A stretch of 19,929 nucleotides of DNA from Bacteroidales bacterium UBA1217 (GCA_002309335.1 DBXH01000042.1:41604-61532); one strand, 5' to 3'; shown: positions 9,401 to 15,683, counted from the first letter of the stretch. Notes: generated from the letters alone by a model not told the origin. Numbers and translations: made by a program.

Positions 9401-9554
9401 GGGTAAACGAGTCTACTACAAAGAGAACATCTCTAAGGAAGAAGACTTCTGGGATCCGTCCAACGTTCCTACAGGCACCTATTTCTGGCGCTTCACAGGC
9501 AAGGGTTATCTCGGAGATATCCAACGTAACGGAGTCGTTGAAGTAATACGATAA
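6411..9554 (+). CDS. Large multidomain T9SS type B cargo protein (CUB-like, P-domain-like, PKD, CHU_C)
   Basis: This 1047-residue secreted protein has a Sec signal peptide (1-19, ending TMA before Q20). Residues about 33-155 look like a CUB-type beta sandwich (GGTYSM start, FDIDPGDTLFIHDG). Residues about 364-605 resemble a P/Homo B domain: an HSWIGDYNISIICP strand and the closing GDWSIQVCDPWGGDNGW and FSWSLDFC. Between them lies an inserted segment (about 421-560) with six cysteines. A PKD domain follows (773-853, YFWDFGDGETSTTMSPTHTY). Residues 957-1047 are a CHU_C type B sorting domain (FPNAVTPNGDGINDKF, then LAIYDRWGKRVYY and GTYFWRFTGKG). Cargo of this kind is exported by the type IX system and attached to the surface or released. 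No protease or glycosidase catalytic motif is visible, so an adhesive or structural role is inferred. No consensus promoter is visible in the 108-nt spacer before it. Confidence 0.9.
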   Translation: MKKVAFLLSFLFVAAITMAQETEVTMTQANNGGTYSMVTYLENYFLVVNSEGDGSGKYTDGPYNRWITIDSGTCEGALGMSLYFNSFDIDPGDTLFIHDGPSINSPVLLACNNNLNPQINTSIFPSPYNACKCLTIRFKTNGDGNTGSGFSINVACRDKCETITPVIDSFYFKTRNGVIIDTAYTRTVIQVDTNWNSDSSAFTLDSQFFKGIHLCLGEGLILSAHGEYTNHYGYGPSDVWSLFEWNLGNGDDTSGICLTKVPVIYRDLDCYDVTLRITDSKGCRSTIMESARVRIAQNPIKTIYDLNPICTTDSSIVNIGYEGGNATISMRKISFNKAKSRSLECRTFLPDGTNKNCPDQDNEGCFRATISFDDFPSGRTVNSPADICSICINHEHSWIGDYNISIICPTQQKAALKYGNPSYDHSYNKDTVPAGTWSTSSLKVGIPYGGSSGSPQDNGCTSETTQMPNVPNYNYCDSLCNMYGEGYDYCFSRNGDYMLNRGEPCNTTTPQEDDYFSCPQWTVTAENHTFQTIPAPFAKAGQTASPRSVTFKQPSDHEKKEHYYLPATNMANLIGCPLNGDWSIQVCDPWGGDNGWIFSWSLDFCGISSGSGCEYQVGIDSVLWLPDSNYGDFDLGYWRGLNIEKRNPTRSIISAHDTAGYFPINVRIYDEFGCIWDTTTGIWSVWSPTPELGDDILLCDIDVAILDAKDPHTDSNYTFAWEPFGQKTDTIHTQSMMGSSTLYTTAVTHQEHGITCETRDSVRVNINHQPLPNFDPGIYPLEGCEPYTIHFENTSQYGDNYFWDFGDGETSTTMSPTHTYGTGQYNFRYIVSSNYGCKDSLVYQNLITVYSSPVAQFSWEPMNPTVMHPSVTFHNLTIPQSDDNRYYWEIQYDRDNHISYHTLTDVNPTFEWTTDGEDISGNYIARLIAMTQNMGPSGRVVECRDTIENSILMVNDFLQFPNAVTPNGDGINDKFIVRNLIEGLGYPNNSLAIYDRWGKRVYYKENISKEEDFWDPSNVPTGTYFWRFTGKGYLGDIQRNGVVEVIR

Positions 9555-9596
9555 TCGTAAAAAAACGATAACTATATCACTATTATAAATCAAAAA

Positions 9597-9622
9597 AAGC
9601 TCGCCAAACGGCGAGCTTTTTT
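9597..9622. terminator. Two-way terminator between convergent genes
   Basis: GCTCGCC (9599-9605) pairs with GGCGAGC (9610-9616) around an AAAC loop. The stem is flanked by an A run on the left (9592-9598) and a T run on the right (9617-9622). It therefore ends the T9SS cargo gene on the + strand and can also end the minus-strand sigma/anti-sigma transcript. Confidence 0.85.
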
Positions 9623-9685
9623 AATTCCTAAGAATCACATTATATCATCTTCAATTCCTATATCCAAATAAAATTATCGACTTTA

Positions 9686-10552
9686 CTATCTAATCAACGT
9701 AATCGTACCCTTCTTGTGTTGCAGACCTTTGTTTGCATCATTCAGCTCGATGATATACACATACGTACCCATCGGCTGCTTGTGGCCATTATAAGTGCCA
9801 TCCCAGCCCTGCGACACATCCTTGCTGTGATATACCTGACGCCCGCCGCGCGAGTAAATGAAAATCTCATAAGACAGCAGATTAGCCTCACTGTTCGGAT
9901 AAACCTTGAACTGACGCACACTCTCATTCAACTGATCATCGGGCGAGAACGCATTGGGAATCCATACCACAAGTTCTTGTTCGGGAACCTTGGGAGTTGT
10001 TATTTTTTGCTGCGGAGCAACGTTCTGTACTCCTTCCGTTGCCTCCTGTCCCTTTGTTTCAACTTTAGACTCACTAACGGCCACCGGCTGCGAAGCCGTA
10101 TTGCTTGTTGACGGTTCCTCTTTCACAACCGATGCCGAAGACTTGGCAGCACTCTCTTTCGGAGCGACATCACCACTATACACTGCCTGCGCAGCATTTG
10201 ATTCTGTAGTTTCGTCAGCGTTTGATTTCTTAACGGATTCATTCCTTGACACAACATCGGCTGCCGTCACAACATTCTCCTCCACCGTCATTGTCTCGGG
10301 CATCGCAACCGAAGCAGTCTTCACATTCTCAACCTGCGCAGTCTTTGTCTGTTGAGCTACAGGTTCGTCTTTACCGCGGTTCAATGCAAACAGCAGAGCC
10401 ACTGAAGCCACTGCTACAGCCGAAGCAGACAACACAACACGGCGGCGGCGAACTGTCGACACACGGCTGTTCATCGTCTCCATTATCGACTGCCACACCT
10501 TCTCGTCTGGCTGTTTACTGTAGTTCTCTAATTTGTCTTTTAACGTACTCAT
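9686..10552 (-). CDS. Anti-sigma-like single-pass membrane protein with a C-terminal T9SS type B (CHU_C) domain
   Basis: Encoded directly after an ECF sigma factor. With the ATG at 10552 the protein has 288 residues. An in-frame TTG at 10585 would add 11 residues and overlap the sigma stop codon; the ATG is preferred because the LKDKLENYSKQPDEKVWQSI pattern typical of Bacteroidota anti-sigma-like N-termini begins just after it. Residues 1-38 are cytoplasmic and end in RRRR, followed by one membrane helix (about 39-57) and a low-complexity Ala/Ser/Thr/Glu/Val linker (about 58-194). A CHU_C-like domain closes the protein (195-288: VVWIPNAFSP, then YEIFIYSRGGRQVYH and MGTYVYIIEL, ending TLIR). 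The canonical NGDGxND loop after the PNAFSP motif is replaced by DDQLNES. The topology puts the CHU_C domain in the periplasm. Role as anti-sigma factor is inferred from position and architecture; it might instead be a structural envelope protein. Confidence 0.75.
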   Translation of the reverse strand: MSTLKDKLENYSKQPDEKVWQSIMETMNSRVSTVRRRRVVLSASAVAVASVALLFALNRGKDEPVAQQTKTAQVENVKTASVAMPETMTVEENVVTAADVVSRNESVKKSNADETTESNAAQAVYSGDVAPKESAAKSSASVVKEEPSTSNTASQPVAVSESKVETKGQEATEGVQNVAPQQKITTPKVPEQELVVWIPNAFSPDDQLNESVRQFKVYPNSEANLLSYEIFIYSRGGRQVYHSKDVSQGWDGTYNGHKQPMGTYVYIIELNDANKGLQHKKGTITLIR

Positions 10553-10581
10553 ATCTATAATACTTTTTTCTCTTAATACAA

Positions 10582-11121
10582 TCAAAGCATTTCTGATTTC
10601 AATTTTTTTGCCAGCATCTGTTTGGCGCGCGTCAACGCCGAACGTACTGTCGAGTCCTTTACTTTCAACATTTTGGAAACCTCTTCAATACTATATCCTT
10701 CCACCTCGCACAGGTTGAGCACCATTCTGAACGATGCCGGCAAATCGCGCATAGCATTCACTACAATTTCTGCATCTATCTTTGCATAAATCTCGTCACT
10801 CGATGCATAATCTCTATTCTTAACCTCATCTACGACATCACAACTGGCCAGTGGAAGCTCATTCCTTTGTGAATTGATAGCCGTATAGACCATAATCTTG
10901 CATATCCACGAGCCCAACGCATCAGTAGCGCGCAACTTGCCCAAATTTTCAAACACCTTGATAAATCCATCGTGAAGCACATCTTCCGCAGCGGCCGTAG
11001 AGTGAGTGTAACGTAGGCATATACCATACATTTTTGGTGCAAAGCGTTCGTATAATTGCCTACACGCTCTTTCATCTCTCCTGATACAGGCCTCTATAAG
11101 TTGTGCTTCTTCCGATTTCAT
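10582..11121 (-). CDS. ECF-type RNA polymerase sigma factor
   Basis: This sigma-70 family protein directs RNA polymerase to a special promoter set, usually in response to an envelope signal. With the ATG at 11121 it has 179 residues; an upstream in-frame GTG at 11136 would add MTYIL and is less likely. Region 2 is at about 17-80 (LYERFAPKMYGICLRY, then AEDVLHDGFIKVFENL, GSWICKIMVYTAINSQR). Region 4 is at about 122-175 (LPASFRMVLNLCEVEGYSIE, DSTVRSALTRAKQML). The spacing between regions is short, as in ECF factors with no region 3. It is followed immediately by the anti-sigma-like gene. A near-consensus TATTTTTA lies about 40 bases upstream, so it may have its own promoter besides read-through from trmO. 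Confidence 0.92.
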   Translation of the reverse strand: MKSEEAQLIEACIRRDERACRQLYERFAPKMYGICLRYTHSTAAAEDVLHDGFIKVFENLGKLRATDALGSWICKIMVYTAINSQRNELPLASCDVVDEVKNRDYASSDEIYAKIDAEIVVNAMRDLPASFRMVLNLCEVEGYSIEEVSKMLKVKDSTVRSALTRAKQMLAKKLKSEML

Positions 11122-11168
11122 CAATATATAAGTCACAGAAATCGCTGTTTTCGCTGTAAAAATAAATG

Positions 11169-11852
11169 TTAAAAAATCTTAATTATTTCTACAATGCTAT
11201 CTTCCAAAACTTTAAACCTAACATTATATCCAAAAAAGTTCATTCCATACTCCCGCTCTTCGCTGTGATGGTACGATGGACGCGGGTCGTGAGCAAGAAT
11301 GTCAAATAACGGTTCTCGTAATTCCTCCTTTATTTTATCGAGCAACCCCGGCGCACATCTAACCTCAAGCAACTGTTCGGCCGCTGACGGGGCAAATCCG
11401 CTTCTTGCATCAGGATGTGCGTCGGTATAAGGCAGATAGGGCTTGATATCGTATATCGGCGTCCCGTCCATCAGGTCTGCTCCCGCCACATACAACACAG
11501 GTCCCTCCGCACTCTGCCACTCCACTTTTACCAGCCGCACCGACGACAATGCCAATCCGTTAGGTCTGAACGACGAGCGTGTGGCAAAAACTCCCATACG
11601 GCGGTTTCCACCCAAACGTGGGGGACGCACCGTGGGCGACCATCCCTCCCGCTCATTCTCCGAAAAACGCCATATTAGCCACACATAATCAAAATCCTCG
11701 ATGCCACGCAAAGCATCAGCGTTCCTGTATTCAGGTTCAAAAACTATCTTCGATACAATATTCTCAACAATATTGCTCTGCCGCGGAATGCCGAACTTTT
11801 GCGGGAATGCACCATACAGTCGTGCTATAGCATTGATATTCACCTCTTCCAT
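11169..11852 (-). CDS. trmO: tRNA (N6-threonylcarbamoyladenosine(37)-N6)-methyltransferase TrmO
   Basis: TrmO (YaeB/TsaA family) uses S-adenosylmethionine to methylate t6A37 of ANN-decoding tRNA-Thr, giving m6t6A. The 227-residue protein is close to the 235 residues of E. coli TrmO. The family hallmarks are in order: AFPQKFGIPRQ (15-25), the RPPRLGGNRRMGVFATRSSF stretch (76-95) continuing RPNGLALSSV, and DLMDGTPIYDIKPYLPYTD (126-144). The C-terminal part (about 165-227) is the less conserved lid, with the DPRPSYH signature. Its first 13 bases overlap the end of the PAP2 phosphatase gene, which suggests coupled translation; the ECF sigma factor follows 47 bases later. Confidence 0.93.
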   Translation of the reverse strand: MEEVNINAIARLYGAFPQKFGIPRQSNIVENIVSKIVFEPEYRNADALRGIEDFDYVWLIWRFSENEREGWSPTVRPPRLGGNRRMGVFATRSSFRPNGLALSSVRLVKVEWQSAEGPVLYVAGADLMDGTPIYDIKPYLPYTDAHPDARSGFAPSAAEQLLEVRCAPGLLDKIKEELREPLFDILAHDPRPSYHHSEEREYGMNFFGYNVRFKVLEDSIVEIIKIF

Positions 11853-12622
11853 ATCTTTTTATCCATCCAATCGTTCAACCAAAACGACAAATCAGCCGTC
11901 AGCAGGCCCACTCCTGCACCCGCAAGCACGTCACCTGCCCAGTGGCGGTCGTTGTATATGCGCATAAATCCTGTCAATGCAGCCACTGCATAACCCGCAA
12001 CAGGTATCCACACCGATGTCTCGGAATACTCAAGCCTAAGCATTTCAGCGCCCGAAAAGGCAAAGGCTGTATGACCCGATGGAAAACTCGTCAGCGAACT
12101 CCGGTCAGGACGCAACTCGTCAACCGCAAACTTCATCGACTGAGTGACGCCGACAACCAAAAGCATCGAAGTTGCCGCGCGTCTGAACAAAGACCATCTC
12201 TCATCTCGCGACGGCACCCCGGCTAAATTCAGCAACATCACAGCCGACACCGGTACAAATTGAGTAAAGTTATCAAAATGAAAAGCCTTGTAATCAAATT
12301 CATTGCGGCGCCACATCTGTACCCTCTCACGAATCAAGACGTTCTGTCGCCTCGCCGGTTCAAAAAACATCGGCGACGCACCGGCCAGAATTGTCAAACC
12401 TGTACCTACCGCCGGTGCCGGCTTTTGCCAAATCAACAAAGGCTCACTTGCCTTATTAAACAAAACAAGTTCCGTATTTTGCAGCGACAACGCAGGCTCC
12501 TGCTTAACCATCAGCGACTGCACACCTTGCGCACAATTCGCCGACCAAGCCTGCGCCCAAGTACGCGGCATCATCAGACACCACACAACCAACAAACATA
12601 CTATAACCTTTTCAACTCTCAA
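11840..12622 (-). CDS. PAP2-superfamily membrane phosphatase
   Basis: Members of this family remove phosphate from lipids such as phosphatidic acid, phosphatidylglycerol phosphate or undecaprenyl diphosphate on the outer side of the membrane. The 260-residue protein has a signal or anchor segment (about 5-24), a non-conserved region to about 120, and then the PAP2 core. All three catalytic motifs are seen: K164-x6-RP172, PSGH at 181-184, and R221-x5-H227-x3-D231 (RIYNDRHWAGD). His184 and His227 are the expected catalytic histidines. Several hydrophobic helices lie between them (TSMLLVVGV, VAGYAVAALTGFM, AGAGVGLLTADL). It starts 14 nt after the comB-like gene and overlaps trmO by 13 bases. The substrate cannot be read from the sequence. 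Confidence 0.92.
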   Translation of the reverse strand: MRVEKVIVCLLVVWCLMMPRTWAQAWSANCAQGVQSLMVKQEPALSLQNTELVLFNKASEPLLIWQKPAPAVGTGLTILAGASPMFFEPARRQNVLIRERVQMWRRNEFDYKAFHFDNFTQFVPVSAVMLLNLAGVPSRDERWSLFRRAATSMLLVVGVTQSMKFAVDELRPDRSSLTSFPSGHTAFAFSGAEMLRLEYSETSVWIPVAGYAVAALTGFMRIYNDRHWAGDVLAGAGVGLLTADLSFWLNDWMDKKIWKR

Positions 12623-12636
12623 CTCTAAACTTTATA

Positions 12637-13359
12637 CTATCCAATCAGTCTCCCGTCAACATATCTAGGCACAATCCCGCAAGTATCAATCTCAAACGCC
12701 CAGCGGATATCATTCTCATATCCAAGTTTCTGCAGACGATGCACGTGAGTTGCCTTGCTGCAATAGGCATAAACATCGTCCTTCGCCTCATTCCACAGCG
12801 CCAACGCCATCATCGCCGCATCATTCACCAGCCTCACATCCCTGCCCGACTGCTGGAGACGCTCCACAAGAGCGCCGGCAAACAGAGTGTCCTCCAACGA
12901 AGGATCGCCCTTCCAGCCCGAACATAGAACAACAATATCGTCACCATCCCGCTCATCGGCAATCCTTTCAGCCAAAGCCGAAAGATTGGCAAACGCACCC
13001 ACATAAAGACGTTCCGAATCCACCGCGCGCAATATCGACACCGTACCGTTCGTCGTCGAATAAGCCAGACGGCAGCCGTCAAGATTCATCGTCAAATACT
13101 CCGTCGGCGAATTGCCGCACCTAGCATCCTGCACCTTCTCGCCGTTGCGTTCCGCAGCCAAAGTAAAGCCCAATTCACGGTAATACTTTAGCCGTTCAAG
13201 CGAATCGAGCGGCACAATTTCTGAAGCCCCAGCCTTAAAAGCAGCACAAATAGCAGAAGTGGCACGCAAAACATCCACAGCCACAGTAGTATGATGCACC
13301 TTCAACAGCCTTCCTTCATAAAGAGCCGGCGACAATACAACTTCAATTCTCAATTCCAT
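12637..13359 (-). CDS. comB: ComB-family 2-phosphosulfolactate phosphatase
   Basis: ComB hydrolyses 2-phosphosulfolactate to sulfolactate; in methanogens this is the second step of coenzyme M synthesis. The 240-residue cytoplasmic protein matches the family along its length. It has AVDVLRATS with Asp29 (27-35), AAERNGEKV (68-76), CGNSPTEY (81-88), STTNGT (101-106), CSGWKGDPSLEDTLFAGAL (146-164) and the VNDAA segment near 178. Methanogenesis is absent in Bacteroidota, and no comA or other sulfolactate gene is nearby, so the real substrate here is uncertain. It is the first gene of the minus-strand block, 14 nt before the PAP2 gene. No consensus promoter was found directly upstream. Confidence 0.88.
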   Translation of the reverse strand: MELRIEVVLSPALYEGRLLKVHHTTVAVDVLRATSAICAAFKAGASEIVPLDSLERLKYYRELGFTLAAERNGEKVQDARCGNSPTEYLTMNLDGCRLAYSTTNGTVSILRAVDSERLYVGAFANLSALAERIADERDGDDIVVLCSGWKGDPSLEDTLFAGALVERLQQSGRDVRLVNDAAMMALALWNEAKDDVYAYCSKATHVHRLQKLGYENDIRWAFEIDTCGIVPRYVDGRLIG

Positions 13360-13383
13360 AAAAATTAAATCTGTACAACCATT

Positions 13384-13465
13384 CCCCTTTTCACCCTTTC
13401 AAACCTTTCCAACCCTTAAAACCTTTTTAACCTTTTCAACCCTTTCAACCTTTAAAACCTTCAAT
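13384..13465. repeat. Degenerate 9-10 bp tandem repeat between rnpB and comB
   Basis: About nine imperfect copies of CCYTTTCAA/CCTTTTAAA-type units follow one another, for example CCCTTTCAAA, CCTTTCCAA, CCCTTAAAA, CCTTTTTAA, CCTTTTCAA, CCCTTTCAA, CCTTTAAAA. The array fills the gap between the RNase P RNA terminator and the leader of the comB-like gene. No coding capacity is evident. Such low-complexity arrays may arise by replication slippage. Confidence 0.7.
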
Positions 13466-13472
13466 TAAAAAA

Positions 13473-13845
13473 GAAACGGCAACCTGTAAGCCGGGTTCTG
13501 TAACCGCCAAAAGGCGGCCCCCTATCATTAATCTAAGACAACCGTCGCCGGCTGCCTTTATCAACCTACCCCCCGACAACGGGCGAGTCAACCCTTAACT
13601 GTCGGTATATTTGGTCTTTCAGCCCATAAGGTTTACCATCAGGCACATCACTGTGCCCGTCGTGAGCTCTTACCTCGCGTTTTCACCCTTACCGGATTGC
13701 TCCGGCGGTCTGTTTTCTGCGGCACTATCTGTAGTGTGGCCTTTGCAGGTTCACACCCCTTCCCGTTAGGAAGTATGGCGACTCTGTGCTGCCCGGACTT
13801 TCCTCTCGCAGATTGCTCTGCCAGCGATAGAGCGGTTGCCGTTTC
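13473..13845 (-). ncRNA. rnpB: RNase P RNA (bacterial class A)
   Basis: Catalytic RNA that trims tRNA 5' ends. On the minus strand the universally conserved GAGGAAAGTCCGGGC lies at 13805-13791, and its P4 partner with ACAGAACCCGGCTTA at 13501-13487. The ends pair perfectly as helix P1: GAAACGGCAACC (13845-13834) with GGTTGCCGTTTC (13484-13473), giving a molecule of about 373 nt. The internal segments AGGGTGAAA and TTAGATTAATGATAG also fit the conserved core. The six T residues right after P1 (13472-13467 on the minus strand) make P1 part of the terminator. The ends are inferred from P1. Confidence 0.95.
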
Positions 13846-13851
13846 GGGTTG

Positions 13852-13859
13852 CAAAAATA
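13852..13859 (-). promoter_or_regulatory. Promoter -7 element of rnpB
   Basis: TATTTTTG on the minus strand matches TAnnTTTG and ends 6 bases before the inferred 5' end of the RNase P RNA, the right distance for a -7 box. A T-rich stretch 20 bases further upstream (TTTTTTTCG, around 13887-13879) is the best -33 candidate. Confidence 0.65.
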
Positions 13860-14300
13860 CACATTTTTTCCCATCCCGCGAAAAAAACTTTTCAAGAGAC
13901 CGTTTTGACTTATCATTGAGTATACTTACAAAGATCCAGAAGCGGCGGATGTCCCCTTTTTTGTTTCGCAACATAGGCACCTGTGCACCTTTCGGCCAAA
14001 ATCAGACGTAAAACATCAAATAACACAGCAACACAATAATTAACAATTACTTACATTGCACCATCATCCATTTTCTGACCTTCCGAAAACGGACAATTTT
14101 TGTTTCATCTTAACTATATGGTAATCAAGGGTCAAATACTTACCAAAGTCTTACCAAAGTTTACCTAAAGTTTTACTAAAGTTTACTAAAGTAAAGTTTG
14201 GTAAAACTTTTAACAGATTTTAATAAAACTATAATATAGGGGTAAGGAGGAAACAAGGTGCGGCAGGATAATTCTGGTAAGATTTTTTCTTAATTTTTAT
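13860..14300. other. Non-coding AT-rich spacer between divergent rnpB and lipoprotein genes
   Basis: There is no credible protein gene in this 0.44-kb stretch; the only open frames are short and overlap the RNA gene or lack family features. Its one notable structure is the 11-bp tandem array annotated separately. A strong AAGGAGG (14244-14250) precedes a GTG that opens only 11 codons. Confidence 0.6.
14139..14210. repeat. Five 11-bp tandem repeats with an inverted flank
   Basis: CTTACCAAAGT is repeated exactly at 14139-14149 and 14150-14160. It is followed by TTACCTAAAGT (14161-14171), TTTACTAAAGT (14172-14182) and TTACTAAAGT (14183-14192). An oppositely oriented copy, GTTTGGTAAAAC, lies in the next bases. 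Within the array AAAGTTTTAC (14167-14176) is perfectly inverted at 14201-14210 (GTAAAACTTT). The 11-base period is close to one helical turn, so each unit would present the same DNA face. It lies about 90 bases before the promoter of the lipoprotein pair. Confidence 0.75.
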
Positions 14301-14328
14301 TCTGTTTCCATTTTTATTCGTATTTTTG
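14301..14328 (+). promoter_or_regulatory. Probable promoter of the DUF4810/GNA1162-type lipoprotein pair
   Basis: TATTTTTG at 14321-14328 is an exact TAnnTTTG match. TCTG at 14301-14304 or TTTC at 14305-14308 could serve as a weak -33 element. The start codon at 14412 leaves a leader of about 75 nt. Confidence 0.55.
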
Positions 14329-14411
14329 CAATTTGTAATTTATGCCCGAAAAATAGGGACATACATCATATCATCAATATACCAAACTGTAAAATAGGTA
14401 ATTATCGCAAT

Positions 14412-14888
14412 ATGAAAATAAAAAATACACTTGGAGCATTTTTATTAATCGGCATTCTCTGCCTTATGGCGGCGTGTAAATCATCGGCTCCGACCGTCGA
14501 CCCCGCCGCAATGCTCAACTACTGCAAAGAGCAGAACGACGCCACTACCGAGAGCCTTTCGAAAGCATACGGCTCGGTCATAAACAAGAGCCGCAAAACG
14601 GGTCTCAAACAACCGGGCATCTACAGCGACTATGCCGTAACGCTTGTCAAACAGGGCAAACGTGCCGAGGCCAACAGCTGGTTTAACAAGGAAATTGAAG
14701 CCTTTCCCGCCTCGAGAGCCTATGTGACCAACCTCAAAAGAATGCTGATTCCGGAATATATCAACAACAACAGCGTCAACGTCAACGAGGCTTCGGTTGA
14801 AGACGATTCCGAAGAGCCGGAAAACAACAAGTCGACCGACGACAAAGGCAAGGGCAAAACAAATACAAAAAAGAATAGCAAACACTAA
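14412..14888 (+). CDS. DUF4810-type lipoprotein
   Basis: The 158-residue precursor has a lipoprotein signal peptide with lipobox CLMAAC and lipidated Cys22. The mature part contains a short helical repeat region (about 35-112: ESLSKAYGS, YSDYAVTLVKQGKRAEANSW, FNKEIEAFP, YVTNLKRMLIP) that resembles the TPR-like helices of DUF4810. It ends in a charged, low-complexity tail (about 128-158, rich in E, D, N, K). DUF4810 proteins are usually encoded with a CsgG-like pore protein and a GNA1162/DUF799 lipoprotein. The GNA1162-like partner follows after 18 nt, but no CsgG gene is found upstream. Family call is from recalled sequence pattern and gene order, so moderate. The molecular role is not established. 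Confidence 0.7.
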   Translation: MKIKNTLGAFLLIGILCLMAACKSSAPTVDPAAMLNYCKEQNDATTESLSKAYGSVINKSRKTGLKQPGIYSDYAVTLVKQGKRAEANSWFNKEIEAFPASRAYVTNLKRMLIPEYINNNSVNVNEASVEDDSEEPENNKSTDDKGKGKTNTKKNSKH

Positions 14889-14906
14889 TAACCATATCTA
14901 TTTGAA

Positions 14907-15683
14907 ATGAAACGGATTCTGACAATATCGCTCCTCGCAGTCACGCTGCTGGCCTCGTGCAAAAGCGAAAAGAAAATAAATTCCTACAGCGACATTTACA
15001 GCGAACGCCCGGCTATCATATACATCGCCCCTATCAACGACAAAGCTGAACGCAAAGTTGAGAAATACCCGACCGACATCGCCTACAACAACGAGATTAA
15101 CACGGCCAAGGCTTACCTGTTCCAAACTGCCATCACCCCGCTGCTGAACCTCGGCTACAATGTCATCGGGCCTGCAGCTTCACAACAGATTGCCGAAGCC
15201 ACCAATATGACACCCAAACAGCTGCGCAACAGCGACTTGTCGACATTCAACAAAGATTATGGCGTCGATGCCGTGCTTATCATCACCCTCCACAAATGGA
15301 AAGACGAAAACGGCAAGAAGACCGCCTATCTTGAATACCAGCTGCGCTCCACCAAGACCAATATCGACTTGGCACACACTTGGGTTATGGCTGTAAAACA
15401 GGTCTCAACCAACCTGAAAGGCGACCCGATAACGCTTAGCAACGACACCAAGTTTGCCAAACGCTTTGACTTTGACAACGGAACGGCTCAGCGCTGCTAC
15501 CTTGTCGAGAAGGTCAACGACTATGTGCTGCGCGACTTGCCGATGAGCAAACTGGTACGCCAGTTTGAAAAAGACAAATACCGCTCCGCCAACCCCAACT
15601 ATGTCAAATACGTATGGATTGACGGCGGTGCCGATGTCGAGCCCTGCTCGGCCGAAGAGTATGAAACAAACGCTTTCTTGTAG
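14907..15683 (+). CDS. GNA1162/DUF799-family lipoprotein
   Basis: The 258-residue precursor has a lipobox LLASC with lipidated Cys18. The mature part fits the GNA1162 (DUF799) fold: IIYIAPINDKAE near 39-50, an AKAYLFQTAITPLLNLGYNV helix-strand unit, a QQIAEATNM helix and the DYGVDAVLIITLHKW strand. A beta segment carrying AYLEYQLRSTKT follows. This family resembles TolB- and CsgG-type N-terminal folds and sits at the periplasmic face of the outer membrane. It follows the DUF4810-type gene by 18 nt, and the two are almost certainly one transcript. The C-terminal stretch after about 180 is less typical. Confidence 0.78.
   Translation: MKRILTISLLAVTLLASCKSEKKINSYSDIYSERPAIIYIAPINDKAERKVEKYPTDIAYNNEINTAKAYLFQTAITPLLNLGYNVIGPAASQQIAEATNMTPKQLRNSDLSTFNKDYGVDAVLIITLHKWKDENGKKTAYLEYQLRSTKTNIDLAHTWVMAVKQVSTNLKGDPITLSNDTKFAKRFDFDNGTAQRCYLVEKVNDYVLRDLPMSKLVRQFEKDKYRSANPNYVKYVWIDGGADVEPCSAEEYETNAFL

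Noticed and set aside
10553..10585. TTG start for the anti-sigma-like protein overlapping the sigma stop codon
   Set aside because: The ATG at 10552 begins the typical N-terminal pattern; the extra 11 residues look like untranslated leader.
13648..14011. Open frames on both strands around the RNase P RNA
   Set aside because: They overlap the conserved RNase P core and its promoter, so the RNA gene explains the sequence.
14244..14293. Strong Shine-Dalgarno AAGGAGG followed by GTG and an 11-codon open frame
   Set aside because: Bacteroidota rarely rely on such sites, the peptide is very short and no promoter lies at a suitable distance; probably chance.
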